Of a stretch of DNA of 64,000 nucleotides, positions 54,551 through 63,512 are shown piece by piece (within the stretch, counting starts at the first letter, position 1; each line of letters begins with the position of its first letter). Position numbers and translations under genes: made by a program. Under the pieces are notes generated by a model. That model made no database searches, was not told where the DNA came from, and saw only the letters and a program-made list of their open reading frames with translations. Origin of the DNA: Rhizobium sp. C4. GTDB taxonomy: Bacteria; Pseudomonadota; Alphaproteobacteria; Rhizobiales; Rhizobiaceae. Location of the stretch: assembly GCF_021026315.1 (NCBI RefSeq), contig NZ_JAJNCX010000009.1, positions 62,001 to 126,000 on the forward strand, read 5' to 3'.

Positions 54551-55015
54551 TCAGGCCGCGTTCGTTCCGGCGTCCTGGTTGAGGCAGGCGAAGATGGCGG
54601 CGGCCGTTTCGCAGGCGCGCAGGCGCGCGGTCAGGTCCTGGTCGCGCAGCACGCGGGCGACGCGGGAGAGTGCCTTCAGGTGGTCTGCGCCCGCACCTTC
54701 CGGTGCCAGCAGCAGAAAGACGAGATCGACGGGCTGGTCGTCCAGTGCTTCGAAGGCGACAGGTGTGTCAAGCCGGGCAAAGACACCGGCGATCTTCTTG
54801 ATGGAATTGAGCTTGCCATGGGGAATGGCGATGCCGTTGCCGACGCCGGTCGAGCCGAGACGCTCGCGCTGCAGGATGACGTCGAATATTTCCCGCTCGG
54901 GCAGGCCGGTAACGGTGGCCGCCTTTTCCGCGAGTTCCTGAAGCAGCTGCTTTTTGGAATTGGCTTTCAGAGCCGGAATAATCGCATCCTGATGCAGCAA
55001 ATCTGCCAATGCCAT
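54551..55015 (-). CDS. ptsN: Nitrogen PTS EIIA protein PtsN
   Basis: EIIA-Ntr phosphoprotein of the regulatory PTS; its phosphorylation by NPr-EINtr links nitrogen status to potassium transport and PHB metabolism. The phosphorylated His is in GIAIPHGKL near residue 66. The 154 aa protein starts at ATG 55015 (MALADLLHQDAIIPALKA), the conserved N-terminus; a frame to 55144 overlaps hpf and is rejected. Last gene of the lptC-lptA-lptB-rpoN-hpf-ptsN run. Confidence 0.95.
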   Translation of the reverse strand: MALADLLHQDAIIPALKANSKKQLLQELAEKAATVTGLPEREIFDVILQRERLGSTGVGNGIAIPHGKLNSIKKIAGVFARLDTPVAFEALDDQPVDLVFLLLAPEGAGADHLKALSRVARVLRDQDLTARLRACETAAAIFACLNQDAGTNAA

Positions 55016-55082
55016 TCGATGTTCCCCGTTCCGAAGCTGAAAGGAGGCGGGCGCGGCCTCTTCGGCGCGCCCGCCTGGCTTT

Positions 55083-55652
55083 TCAGCTCTTGACACCGGC
55101 CGGGTCGATCCAGCCGATGTTGCCGTCGTGGCGGCGATAGACAATGTTCAGTTGTTCGTTGCCCGCATTGCGGAAGACGAAAACCGGTTCGTCGGTCATG
55201 TCGAGCGCCATAACGGCGCCGGCGACAGTCATGGTCCTGAGCCGCTTCGTGCTCTCCGCGATAATAGCGGGTGCATAATCTTCCGGCACTTCTTCCTCAA
55301 GATCCGGGATCGAATCGATCACGGAGTAGGGCATGTCGATGTGCTGTGCGTTTCCGACATGGTGGTCGCGGAGCCTGCGCTTGTAGCGCCGAAGCCGCTT
55401 TTCGATCCGAGCGGCCGCCGCATCATAGGCTGCCTGCGGATCATTCGCCTGACCGGCCGCATGAAGAACGACGCCGGTATCAAGGTGGATCTTGCAGTCT
55501 GCATCAAAACGCGACCCAGACTTCTCCACCGTGACTTGGCCGGAATAACCTCCGTCGAAATATTTCCCTACCGCGTCTCCGACATGGCCCACGATCCGCT
55601 CGCGGAACGCTTCACCGATTTCCATATGCTTTCCGGAAACTCGCACACTCAT
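55083..55652 (-). CDS. hpf: Ribosome hibernation promoting factor, long form
   Basis: Binds the decoding site of idle 30S subunits; the long form drives 100S dimer formation. The N-terminal HPF/YfiA domain covers residues 1-100 (KHMEIGEAF, ARIEKRLRRYKRRLRDHH), followed by a linker and a C-terminal dimerisation domain from about residue 132 (MTVAGAVMALDMTDEPVFVFRN, IVYRRHDGNIGWIDP). 189 aa, typical of rhizobia. Between rpoN and ptsN as usual. Confidence 0.95.
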   Translation of the reverse strand: MSVRVSGKHMEIGEAFRERIVGHVGDAVGKYFDGGYSGQVTVEKSGSRFDADCKIHLDTGVVLHAAGQANDPQAAYDAAAARIEKRLRRYKRRLRDHHVGNAQHIDMPYSVIDSIPDLEEEVPEDYAPAIIAESTKRLRTMTVAGAVMALDMTDEPVFVFRNAGNEQLNIVYRRHDGNIGWIDPAGVKS

Positions 55653-55852
55653 GGATTTACCCTTCTTGTGTATTGATTTGCGAGAAACAGTCTATTCCAA
55701 CCTGCCTCCGCATCCAAGCGATTCCGACAATGTTTCAGTCTTCCATGGGGTGCGGCGCGCTTCTACTCCGGGGCATGCGTCAAGTCAACACAACGACCGA
55801 TGCGCGCAAACACTTGCCCACCATTTGTTAACCAGGACTGGAAAGTTGGCTT

Positions 55853-57391
55853 TCAGGAGGCGATGCGCGCCATCGCCTTCTTCTCGCGCCGCCGCTGGAC
55901 GGAGGAGGAGATGTTCATCGCATCGCGATATTTGGCGACCGTGCGCCGCGCGATGTCGATGCCGGCGGATTTCAGGATATCCACGATGTCGTCGTCGGAA
56001 AGCACGGTATCGGCGGTCTCCTCGTTGATCATCGAGCGGATGCGGTTTCGCACGGCTTCCGCCGAATGTCCGTCGCCGCCTTCGGCCGACGAGATCGAGA
56101 CCGTGAAGAAATATTTCAGCTCGTAGACGCCGCGCGGCGTCATCATGAACTTGTTGGAGGTGACGCGGCTGACGGTCGATTCATGCATCTTGATTGCATC
56201 GGCCACCGTCTTCAGGTTCAGAGGCTTCAGCCCGTCGACGCCGAGGCGCAGGAAACCATCCTGCCGGCGTACGATCTCGGTTGCGACCTTCAGGATCGTG
56301 CGTGCCCGCTGGTCGAGACTGCGCGTCAGCCAGTTGGCGTTCTGCATGCACTCACTGAGAAATGCCTGATCGGCGCTGTCGCGTGGTGCATGGCGCGACA
56401 CTTCCGCATAATAAGACTGGTTGACGAGTACGCGCGGCAAAGTGTCCGGGTTCAGTTCGACATTCCAGCCGCCGTCCGATGCCGGCGAGACGACGATATC
56501 GGGGACGATCGTCTCCGAGGCGGAACGCAGGAAGCCGCTGCCGGGCTTCGGATCGAGCCTGCGGATCTCCGCCAGCATGTCGAGAAGGTCGTCTTCATCC
56601 ACGCCGCAGAGCTTTTTCAGCGCCTGGAAATCGCGCCGTGCCAGAAGCTCGAGATTGGTGACAAAGGCGGACATGGCGGGGTCCAGCCGGTTCTTCTGCC
56701 TCAGCTGGATCGCCAGACATTCGCTCAAGGAACGGGCAAAGATGCCGGCCGGTTCCAGCGTCTGCAGCACGGAAAGCACGCGCTCGACATCGGCCACCGG
56801 CCTGCCGACCCGTTCGGCCACGGCATCGAATTCGGGCAGGACATAGCCGCTGTCGTCGAGAAGATCGACAAGGTGCTGGGCAATCAGCCTGTCGGCAGCA
56901 TTGGTGACGGCAAAGGGAAGCTGCTGGCTGACGAATTCGCGCAGCGATACGCCGGCTGCGGCGAAATCGTCCATGTCGAAATCGCCGCCATCCTCGCCCT
57001 GTCCGCCGGGCATCGACTTCCATTGTCCGATCAGTTCGGGTGAGTCGGGGCGGCGTTCGGCCTGGTCCGTGTCGAATTCGGGCTCGAAATTCGCGTCGAG
57101 TTCCTTGGTCAGGCGTTCGGCCTGGCCGGTATTGCCGGCCTCGAACCAGTCTCCCTCGCCACGCGGCGCCAGCGCCGGCTCGGAGGAGGTGTCGGGCGCG
57201 TCATCGCCGATCGGCACGGAGGGACCATCGCCCGTGGTGATTTCAAGCAGGGGGTTCTTCTGGACTTCCTGTTCGATGAACTGGTTGAGTTCGACATGCG
57301 TCATCTGCAAAAGCTGGATCGACTGCATCAGCTGCGGCGTCATCACAAGCGATTGCGATTGTTTCAGGTGCAGGCTGGCTGACATGGCCAT
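55853..57391 (-). CDS. rpoN: RNA polymerase sigma-54 factor
   Basis: Alternative sigma factor for nitrogen, dicarboxylate and symbiosis genes, needing AAA+ activators. Region I is the Gln-rich N-terminus LKQSQSLVMTPQLMQSIQLLQ; the core-binding region and the HTH (ESTVSRVTSNKFMMTPRG) follow, and the RpoN box is ARRTVAKYRD near the C-terminus. ATG 57391 is the first plausible start with GGGAG upstream; 57385 is also possible. 512 aa. About 165 bp separate it from lptB, enough for a separate promoter. Confidence 0.96.
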   Translation of the reverse strand: MAMSASLHLKQSQSLVMTPQLMQSIQLLQMTHVELNQFIEQEVQKNPLLEITTGDGPSVPIGDDAPDTSSEPALAPRGEGDWFEAGNTGQAERLTKELDANFEPEFDTDQAERRPDSPELIGQWKSMPGGQGEDGGDFDMDDFAAAGVSLREFVSQQLPFAVTNAADRLIAQHLVDLLDDSGYVLPEFDAVAERVGRPVADVERVLSVLQTLEPAGIFARSLSECLAIQLRQKNRLDPAMSAFVTNLELLARRDFQALKKLCGVDEDDLLDMLAEIRRLDPKPGSGFLRSASETIVPDIVVSPASDGGWNVELNPDTLPRVLVNQSYYAEVSRHAPRDSADQAFLSECMQNANWLTRSLDQRARTILKVATEIVRRQDGFLRLGVDGLKPLNLKTVADAIKMHESTVSRVTSNKFMMTPRGVYELKYFFTVSISSAEGGDGHSAEAVRNRIRSMINEETADTVLSDDDIVDILKSAGIDIARRTVAKYRDAMNISSSVQRRREKKAMARIAS

Positions 57392-57557
57392 GATGAACGC
57401 AGAACTCCCACTTCCCATTCGACAGGTTCGACGCGCTCCCGGCGAAAAAACTGTCTGGCCCGAAAATTGCTTGGTTTCCCTTTCGCGGTCAAGAGCCAAG
57501 CAGAGATTCGGTTAAAATGAGTGTCTGTTGTGTGACAGGCGCGAGATGAGTGCGGCC

Positions 57558-58367
57558 TTACAGGCTGAAATTGTCGCCGAGATAGAGGCGCCGCACGTCG
57601 GCATTGTTGACGATATCGTCCGCGCGGCCATGCGTCAGCACTTCGCCGGCGTGGATGATATAGGCGCGGTCGATCAGCCCGAGCGTTTCGCGCACATTGT
57701 GGTCGGTGATCAGCACGCCGATGCCGCGGCGCGTCAGGTGCCGAACGAGGTTCTGGATTTCCGACACCGAGATCGGGTCGACACCGGCAAAGGGCTCGTC
57801 AAGCAGCATGAAGGCCGGCTCGGTCGCCAGTGCGCGGGCAATTTCCAGACGGCGCCGTTCGCCACCCGAGAGGGCAACGGCGGGCGACTTGCGCAGATGT
57901 TCGATGGAGAATTCTTCCAGCAGTTCGGTGATCTTGCTCTCGCGCTTGGCGCGGTTCTTCTCCCGCACCTCAAGAACCGCCCGAATGTTCTCCTCGACCG
58001 TCAGGCCGCGGAAAATCGAGGCTTCCTGCGGCAGATAGCCGACCCCGAGGCGGGCACGGCGATACATCGGCATGGAGCTGACATCGTGGCCGTCGAGTTC
58101 GATCGTGCCGGAATCGACCGGAACAAGGCCGGTGATCATGTAGAAACAGGTGGTCTTGCCGGCGCCGTTGGGGCCAAGCAGGCCGACGGCCTCGCCGCGC
58201 TTCAGGATCAGCGAAACGCCGTTCACCACGCGCCGCGAATTATAGGTCTTGGTCAGGTTTCGCGCGACCAGCGTTCCCTCATAGCGCGTGGCATGGCTGT
58301 CGCCCTGCGTTTCGCCGGGGATGTTCGACGCGGATTTGTCGGTGTTCCGGTTCAGCAAGGAGGTCAT
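57558..58367 (-). CDS. lptB: LPS export ABC transporter ATPase LptB
   Basis: Powers extraction of lipopolysaccharide from the inner membrane with LptFG. Walker A GPNGAGKTT, signature LSGGERRRLEIARAL, Walker B FMLLDEPFAGVDP and the H-loop ITDHNVRET are all present; YLPQEASIFRGLTVEENI is the LptB Q-loop. An extended polar N-terminus of about 30 residues (MTSLLNRNTDKSASNIPGE) precedes the ABC domain; an internal start is possible. Three bp after lptA, so same operon. 269 aa. Confidence 0.95.
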   Translation of the reverse strand: MTSLLNRNTDKSASNIPGETQGDSHATRYEGTLVARNLTKTYNSRRVVNGVSLILKRGEAVGLLGPNGAGKTTCFYMITGLVPVDSGTIELDGHDVSSMPMYRRARLGVGYLPQEASIFRGLTVEENIRAVLEVREKNRAKRESKITELLEEFSIEHLRKSPAVALSGGERRRLEIARALATEPAFMLLDEPFAGVDPISVSEIQNLVRHLTRRGIGVLITDHNVRETLGLIDRAYIIHAGEVLTHGRADDIVNNADVRRLYLGDNFSL

Positions 58368-58370
58368 CTC

Positions 58371-58937
58371 TTACTTGCTGCGCGACTTGGGATCGAGCTG
58401 AATCTGGACGCGGCCGCCGCAGCTGTCGAGCTGTGCCTGTCCGGTATCCATGTGCACAGTCAGTCGGCAGCCGGTGAAAACATTGTTTCCATCCGAGAGC
58501 ACCACCTGCTTGCCTTCCAGAATGAAGAGCTGCTTGGCCATCTCGAAATGGCCGCTTTCGGCCGTCGCGGTCTGCTTGTCCGAATTCAGCACGACGCCGC
58601 CATTGACGATAATTCGGTCGATGTCGCCATTGCCGGCATTGGCCATCGTCCCGCCGCTGCTCGCGCCGTCCTTGCCGGAGGACTTGTAATAAACCGTCAT
58701 CGTCTTCGACTTCAGCATCGTCGTGCCCTGGGTGGCCACGACATTGCCGGTGAAGTCGGCGCGATTTTCCTTGTCCTTGATCTCAAGCTTGTCGCTTTCG
58801 ATATGGATCGGCTTGTCATTGGAAAGCGCGACGCCGTCCATCTTGCCGGCCGTCGCCTGTGAAAAAGCGGCAGTGGCGGGCGCAGTCGCGAGCGCAGCAA
58901 TCACCAGGCACAGCGTGAGATTGGATTTGGCGGGCAT
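58371..58937 (-). CDS. lptA: LPS transport periplasmic protein LptA
   Basis: Forms the beta-jellyroll filament that bridges the periplasm for LPS. Signal peptide at residues 1-26 (cut after AFS), then the OstA/LptA fold: KPIHIESDKLEIKDKENRADFTGNV with VATQGTTMLKSKTMTVYY. Asp/Asn-rich loops and a short charged C-terminus (LDPKSRSK). 188 aa. Separated by 3 bp from both lptB and lptC. Confidence 0.92.
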   Translation of the reverse strand: MPAKSNLTLCLVIAALATAPATAAFSQATAGKMDGVALSNDKPIHIESDKLEIKDKENRADFTGNVVATQGTTMLKSKTMTVYYKSSGKDGASSGGTMANAGNGDIDRIIVNGGVVLNSDKQTATAESGHFEMAKQLFILEGKQVVLSDGNNVFTGCRLTVHMDTGQAQLDSCGGRVQIQLDPKSRSK

Positions 58938-58940
58938 GAC

Positions 58941-59606
58941 CTAATTGCCTTTATCATGAATGGAGTCGGCGCTCAGGTTCACCTGCACGCGGCCATCGAA
59001 TACGATCGTCTGGCCCTTATCTTCGATATTGATGCTTTGCGCAACTACGGTTGCCTTGGACGCGGTGATCGACACCATGTCGTTTGACGACATCGTGCCG
59101 TTCTTCACGTCGAGCTTGGCGGAGCGGAAATTCGCGACCAGCCCGCTCGACAGGTGCAGGGAGAAGGGCTGTGTCATGTCGAGCGTATTGGCGCTGCGGT
59201 CGTAGATGCCGCCCTTCGCCTTGACCTTGGCGATCAGCTGGTCATTGACCGGCATCTGTGCGGCGATGTCTTCCAGCGTCATGATGTTGGGGGAGACGAT
59301 GCTCTGCAGCGCGCGCGCCGCGGTCATCGAATAGAAGATGCCATCGGCGTTGCGGCCTGAAATCGCCGGTTTTTCCATGACGATCTGGCCGTTTTCGATG
59401 GTCGCGCCCTTCACCTCGATATTGTCGGGCAGGAAGCTGCGAACCAAGGAGACGGCAATGAACAGAAGGGAGACGACCAGCGCTGCCACCGGCAGCAGGA
59501 TCTTGAGCCTACGGACGCGCTGGGAATGGCGCACGGCCTGAGCATAGGCGGCGCGTCGCGCATCCTGATCGCCCACAAAGGTGCTGTTCATTTCCAAGCT
59601 TGCCAT
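58941..59606 (-). CDS. lptC: LPS export protein LptC
   Basis: Single-span inner-membrane protein linking LptBFG to LptA. The transmembrane helix is at about residues 35-56 (ILLPVAALVVSLLFIAVSLV), preceded by a basic cytosolic N-terminus and followed by a jellyroll periplasmic domain with DGIFYSMTAARALQS and VSITASKATVVAQSI. 221 aa, close to the family length. First gene of lptC-lptA-lptB; promoter expected in the 59607-59881 gap shared with sppA. Confidence 0.87.
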   Translation of the reverse strand: MASLEMNSTFVGDQDARRAAYAQAVRHSQRVRRLKILLPVAALVVSLLFIAVSLVRSFLPDNIEVKGATIENGQIVMEKPAISGRNADGIFYSMTAARALQSIVSPNIMTLEDIAAQMPVNDQLIAKVKAKGGIYDRSANTLDMTQPFSLHLSSGLVANFRSAKLDVKNGTMSSNDMVSITASKATVVAQSINIEDKGQTIVFDGRVQVNLSADSIHDKGN

Positions 59607-59881
59607 CTCGTTCCCGTGTTGGACCGGCTGTCACATTAGCCGAAGCGCTAGCGTCGCAATATGGTTATTTTCGTGCCGGAGACAATGACGATCGCTGCGA
59701 AACACATCGGATGCCTTAATATTTTCCACGGTCCTTTTACCCGCCAACCCCTTAACGCAGTTTTACGGCATGCTGCGGCTTCCGGATTGATCGCAGGGGC
59801 ATTATGGATATCGCACCGGCCGTTGATTTGCGAAGCGACGCGCGTCGTCGCCCGCGTGGCCTGATCCTGGAGGGAAATTGC

Positions 59882-60832
59882 ATGGACAACGGAATTGCCG
59901 ATCGACGGGCGCTTCGCCGCAAGGTCACCTTCTGGCGCAGCCTTGCCATCATCGTTCTCGTCTTCGTGCTGGCAACCGTCTGGTTTCGCTGGCCGGGCAC
60001 GCAGGGCCCGGGCGTCAACCAGATCGCCCGCGTCTCCATCAGCGGCCTCATCCAGGACGATCAGGACCTGACGGCGCGGCTCGACCGCATCGCCAAGGCG
60101 GATAATGTCAAGGCGCTGATCGTCGACATCTCTTCGCCCGGCGGCACGACCTATGGCGGCGAAACGATCTACAAGGCGCTGCGCCGCGTGGCCGAAAAGA
60201 AGCCCGTCGTCTCCGACATCCGCACGCTGGCGGCCTCCGCCGGCTACATGATCGCGCTGGGCGGCGACCGCATCATTGCGGGCGACATGTCGATCACCGG
60301 TTCGATCGGCGTGCTCTTCCAGTATCCGCAGGCCAAGGAACTGCTCGACAAGATCGGCGTCTCGCTGGAATCGATCAAGTCGGCCCCGATGAAGGCCGAA
60401 CCGTCGCCCTTCAATCCGCCGAGCGATCAGACCAAGGCGATGATCAACGCCATGGTGCAGGACAGCTTCCACTGGTTCGTCGACCTCGTTGCCGAACGCA
60501 GGAAGATGACGCCGGATCAGGCCATGGCGCTGTCCGATGGGTCCATCTTCACCGGTCGTCAGGCGCTGAAAAACGGCCTCGTCGATGAGCTGGGCGGGCT
60601 CAGCGAGATCAAGGCCTATCTGAAAACCCGCTCCGTTGACCCCGAGCTGCCGGTCATCGACTGGAAGCCGGTGCCGCAGGGATGGGCAGCCATGCTTCCC
60701 GGCGCCCTCATTCACGCTGCCGAATGGTCGGGTCTGGACAAGGATTTTTCGGCAAGCGCCTTGAAAATGCTAGGTATCCAGCACTTGTTCCTTGACGGCC
60801 TTGTTTCCGTTTGGCAGGTTGATCGCGGCTAA
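59882..60832 (+). CDS. sppA: Signal peptide peptidase SppA, S49 family (short form)
   Basis: Membrane serine peptidase that degrades cleaved signal peptides. One transmembrane helix at about residues 19-37 (LAIIVLVFVLATVWF), then the S49 domain: SPGGTTYGGETIYKAL, catalytic Ser in LAASAGYMIALG, SITGSIGVL, and SDGSIFTGRQALKNGLVDELGG. I did not assign the catalytic Lys with certainty. 316 aa, the short single-domain type. ATG 59882 has GGAGGG seven bases upstream; the longer frame from 59804 is rejected. First of sppA-ihfB-lapA. Confidence 0.92.
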   Translation: MDNGIADRRALRRKVTFWRSLAIIVLVFVLATVWFRWPGTQGPGVNQIARVSISGLIQDDQDLTARLDRIAKADNVKALIVDISSPGGTTYGGETIYKALRRVAEKKPVVSDIRTLAASAGYMIALGGDRIIAGDMSITGSIGVLFQYPQAKELLDKIGVSLESIKSAPMKAEPSPFNPPSDQTKAMINAMVQDSFHWFVDLVAERRKMTPDQAMALSDGSIFTGRQALKNGLVDELGGLSEIKAYLKTRSVDPELPVIDWKPVPQGWAAMLPGALIHAAEWSGLDKDFSASALKMLGIQHLFLDGLVSVWQVDRG

Positions 60833-60953
60833 GGCACCCCCGGCGGCAACCGTCGGGAAGAAAAGACCGTGCAGATTTCACTCCGGCAAGCAGGTTGCGG
60901 CAAAGACCGCCGCCTGACGGGACCGGAAACTGGAAATGATCGAGGGGGAAGAC

Positions 60954-61253
60954 GTGATAAAGTCCGAATTGGTGCAGATCGTTGCTGCGCGCAATCCACA
61001 TCTCTATCACCGCGACGTGGAAAATATCGTCAATGCCGTTCTCGATGAGATTACCGATGCGCTCGCGGGCGGCAATCGCGTCGAACTGCGCGGCTTTGGC
61101 GCATTCTCCGTCAAGAACCGTCCTTCGCGTTCGGGCCGCAACCCGCGCACAGGCGATGCCGTTTTCGTCGAGGAGAAATGGGTTCCCTTCTTCAAGACCG
61201 GCAAGGAACTGCGCGAGCGCCTGAACCCCGGTCAGGCCGACGAAGACGATTGA
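60954..61253 (+). CDS. ihfB: Integration host factor subunit beta
   Basis: DNA-bending protein, heterodimer partner of IhfA; needed with RpoN activators, replication and recombination. The 99 aa sequence from GTG 60954 ([17 protein letters not shown]) is the conserved IHF-beta N-terminus, with GAGGGGGA just upstream; an ATG at 60936 adds six unrelated residues. The DNA-binding arm contains [10 protein letters not shown] and the family line [15 protein letters not shown] is intact. Confidence 0.94.
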   Translation: MIKSELVQIVAARNPHLYHRDVENIVNAVLDEITDALAGGNRVELRGFGAFSVKNRPSRSGRNPRTGDAVFVEEKWVPFFKTGKELRERLNPGQADEDD

Positions 61254-61380
61254 TCGGCGCAGCGTTTGCAAAGCCGTCTTTCAATTGCCGGCTTGAAAGC
61301 GCCACACATCCTTCTATCCTAGAGCGCGTGACCGGGTGATTTCGCCCGGACAGCAATCTCTTGCCCGCCGGAGCCTGCCC

Positions 61381-61728
61381 ATGACGAAGAAGCTGATCAA
61401 CCTGGTGATCCTCCTGCCGGTCGCCATCATCCTCATCGTGCTTTCGGTCGCCAATCGCCACGCGGTCACGCTGGCGCTCAACCCGTTTGATCCGGCCGAT
61501 TCGATGCTGTCGGTCACCGCACCCTTCTTCGTCTATCTCTTCCTGGCCGTGATCCTCGGCACTGTCCTTGGCGCGAGCCTCACCTGGTTTGCCCAGGGCA
61601 AGCATCGCAAGCGCGCCCGCAACCAGGCACAGGAAGTCGCCCGCTGGCAGGGCGAGGCGCGGCGCAACCAGAAGCGCGCGGAAGAACTGGCCCAGCAGGT
61701 CATCCTGCCGGTCTCGGCTTCGAAGTAG
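61381..61728 (+). CDS. LapA domain inner-membrane protein
   Basis: A 115 aa protein with two transmembrane helices (about residues 5-24 and 45-68) and a basic cytosolic tail with a short coiled coil (RKRARNQAQEVARWQGEARR). This is the LapA/YciS (DUF1049) layout, which in E. coli works with LapB in control of LpxC and LPS assembly; no lapB is visible here. Follows ihfB by about 130 bp. GGAG lies upstream of the ATG at 61381. Confidence 0.82.
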   Translation: MTKKLINLVILLPVAIILIVLSVANRHAVTLALNPFDPADSMLSVTAPFFVYLFLAVILGTVLGASLTWFAQGKHRKRARNQAQEVARWQGEARRNQKRAEELAQQVILPVSASK

Positions 61729-61749
61729 GTTTCGGAAGGGTGGGGGCCG

Positions 61750-62193
61750 TCAGCTTCCGCTGACAGCCTTGTTGAAATCGGCGAAGAACTGCGCCGCCAG
61801 CTTCTTTGCCGACGAATCGATGAGGCGCGAACCGAGCTGCGCCAATTTGCCGCCGATCTGTGCATCCACCGTATAGGCGAGGATCGTGCCGTCGCCATCC
61901 TCGGTCAGCGTGACTTCCGCACCGCCCTTGGCAAAACCGGCAATGCCGCCCTTGCCCTCGCCGGAAATCTTGTAGCCCGCCGGCGGATTGAGGTCGGAAA
62001 GGGTGACTTCGCCCGAAAACGTTGCCGAAACCGGCCCGATCTTGATCTTCACGGTCGCCGACATCTCGGTCGGTGAGGACATGTCGAGGTTCTGACAGCC
62101 CGGAATGCAGGCTTTGAGGATTTCAGGATTGTTCAGCGCCGCCCAGACAACCTCGCGCTTGGCCGCAATGCGCTCTTCTCCGCTCATGTCCAT
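61750..62193 (-). CDS. CoxG-like SRPBCC family protein
   Basis: A 147 aa protein of the CoxG/SRPBCC (START-like) fold: MSGEERIAAKREVVWAAL, PEILKACIPGCQNLD and GKLAQLGSRLIDSSAKKLAAQFF are hallmark segments of the carbon monoxide dehydrogenase subunit G family. In CO oxidisers CoxG recruits CODH to the membrane; here no CODH genes are nearby, and lone paralogues are common in rhizobia, so the role is unknown. ATG 62193 has GGGAGGAG upstream. Confidence 0.85.
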   Translation of the reverse strand: MDMSGEERIAAKREVVWAALNNPEILKACIPGCQNLDMSSPTEMSATVKIKIGPVSATFSGEVTLSDLNPPAGYKISGEGKGGIAGFAKGGAEVTLTEDGDGTILAYTVDAQIGGKLAQLGSRLIDSSAKKLAAQFFADFNKAVSGS

Positions 62194-62363
62194 CGTGATC
62201 GCTCCTCCCAAATGCGCGGCTCAATTCCAAGCCGTTCTCTTGATGAATGCTATAATATCACTTGAGGGATAAGTCTTTGCCAAGAGAGCGCTTAATGTTA
62301 TTTCGTCCCGATAGAGCCGTTTTTGCGACAGTCGCGATTTTGGCCCCTCAGGATGAGTGAATT

Positions 62364-63512
62364 TTGACGAAGACGACAAAGATGCGCCGCGGCGGCCCGC
62401 CGTCGGGTGCGCCGGGTTCAAGGCCCGGTTCTGGCCGGACGGACAAGCGCGAGCGCCCGCGCGAAACGCCGGCGGCCGAAAACGATATGCGCGCCAAGAG
62501 CGCCCCAACCAAGAGCGCCCCATCCCGGAATGCTCCGGTGAAGCCGGAGCGCGCAGCGCCCGCCGCCCCCGAACGCCCGCTGATGACGCGCACCGGCGAA
62601 AAGCCGGCGGAGCGCATCCCCGTGATCCTCGAAAACCAGTCGTCATCCGGCTTCCGCCTGATCGATAGCGGTGCCGGCGAAAAGCTCGAGCAATATGGCG
62701 ACTATCGCATCGTCCGGCCGGAAGCGCAGGCGCTCTGGCAGCGGTCGCTGGCGACAAAGCACTGGGACCATGTCGACGCCGTCTTCACCGGCGATACCGA
62801 CGAGGACGGCATGGGCCGCTGGCGCTTCCCCAAGGGTGCGCTGGGCGAAACCTGGCCGATGCAGCTTCTCGGCACCGAATTCCATGGTCGTTTCACCAGC
62901 TTCCGCCATGTCGGCGTCTTCCCCGAGCAGCAGGTTCACTGGGACTGGATGCGGCAGGAAATCGAGAAGGCGAAGCGCCCGGTCAAGGTGCTGAACCTCT
63001 TCGGCTATACCGGCGTCGCCTCGCTGATTGCCGCTGCCGCCGGTGCCGAAGTCACCCATGTGGACGCCTCGAAGAAGGCGATCGGCTGGGGCCGCGAGAA
63101 CCAGTCGCTCGCCCGCCTCGACAAGGCCCCGATCCGCTGGATCTGCGATGATGCGATGAAGTTCATCGCCCGCGAGGAACGTCGCGGCAGCCGCTATGAC
63201 ATCATCCTCACCGACCCGCCGAAATTCGGCCGTGGTCCCAATGGCGAGGTCTGGCACCTGTTCGACCATCTGCCGCTGATGCTCGATATTGGCCGCGAAC
63301 TTCTGAGCCCCAAGGCGCTCGGCTTCGTGCTGACGGCCTATTCGATCCGCGCCAGCTTCTATTCGATCCACGAGCTGATGCGCGAAACGATGCGCGGCGC
63401 CGGCGGCGTGGTGGAATCCGGCGAACTCATCATCCGTGAAAGCGGGCTCGACGGCTCTGAAAGGGGCAGGGCGCTTTCCACATCCCTCTTTTCCCGTTGG
63501 GTGCCCGCATGA
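62364..63512 (+). CDS. Class I SAM-dependent RNA methyltransferase (RlmI/RlmK-like)
   Basis: A 382 aa protein with a low-complexity basic, Pro- and Arg-rich N-terminus (about residues 1-75) and a C-terminal methyltransferase domain: motif I LNLFGYTGVASLIAA, acidic motif VTHVDASKKAIGWGRENQ and motif IV TDPPKFGRG, as in 23S rRNA cytosine-C5 methyltransferases. Target not determined. It starts with TTG at 62364 with AGGATGAG upstream; ATG 62382 is an alternative without a clear ribosome binding site. Its stop overlaps the following SpoU-type gene (ATGA), so two RNA methyltransferases are coupled. Confidence 0.83.
   Translation: MTKTTKMRRGGPPSGAPGSRPGSGRTDKRERPRETPAAENDMRAKSAPTKSAPSRNAPVKPERAAPAAPERPLMTRTGEKPAERIPVILENQSSSGFRLIDSGAGEKLEQYGDYRIVRPEAQALWQRSLATKHWDHVDAVFTGDTDEDGMGRWRFPKGALGETWPMQLLGTEFHGRFTSFRHVGVFPEQQVHWDWMRQEIEKAKRPVKVLNLFGYTGVASLIAAAAGAEVTHVDASKKAIGWGRENQSLARLDKAPIRWICDDAMKFIAREERRGSRYDIILTDPPKFGRGPNGEVWHLFDHLPLMLDIGRELLSPKALGFVLTAYSIRASFYSIHELMRETMRGAGGVVESGELIIRESGLDGSERGRALSTSLFSRWVPA

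Noticed and set aside
62221-62757. Arg/Ala-rich 178 aa frame on the minus strand
   Set aside because: It lies opposite the low-complexity N-terminus of the RlmI-like gene and is explained by the repetitive basic codons there.
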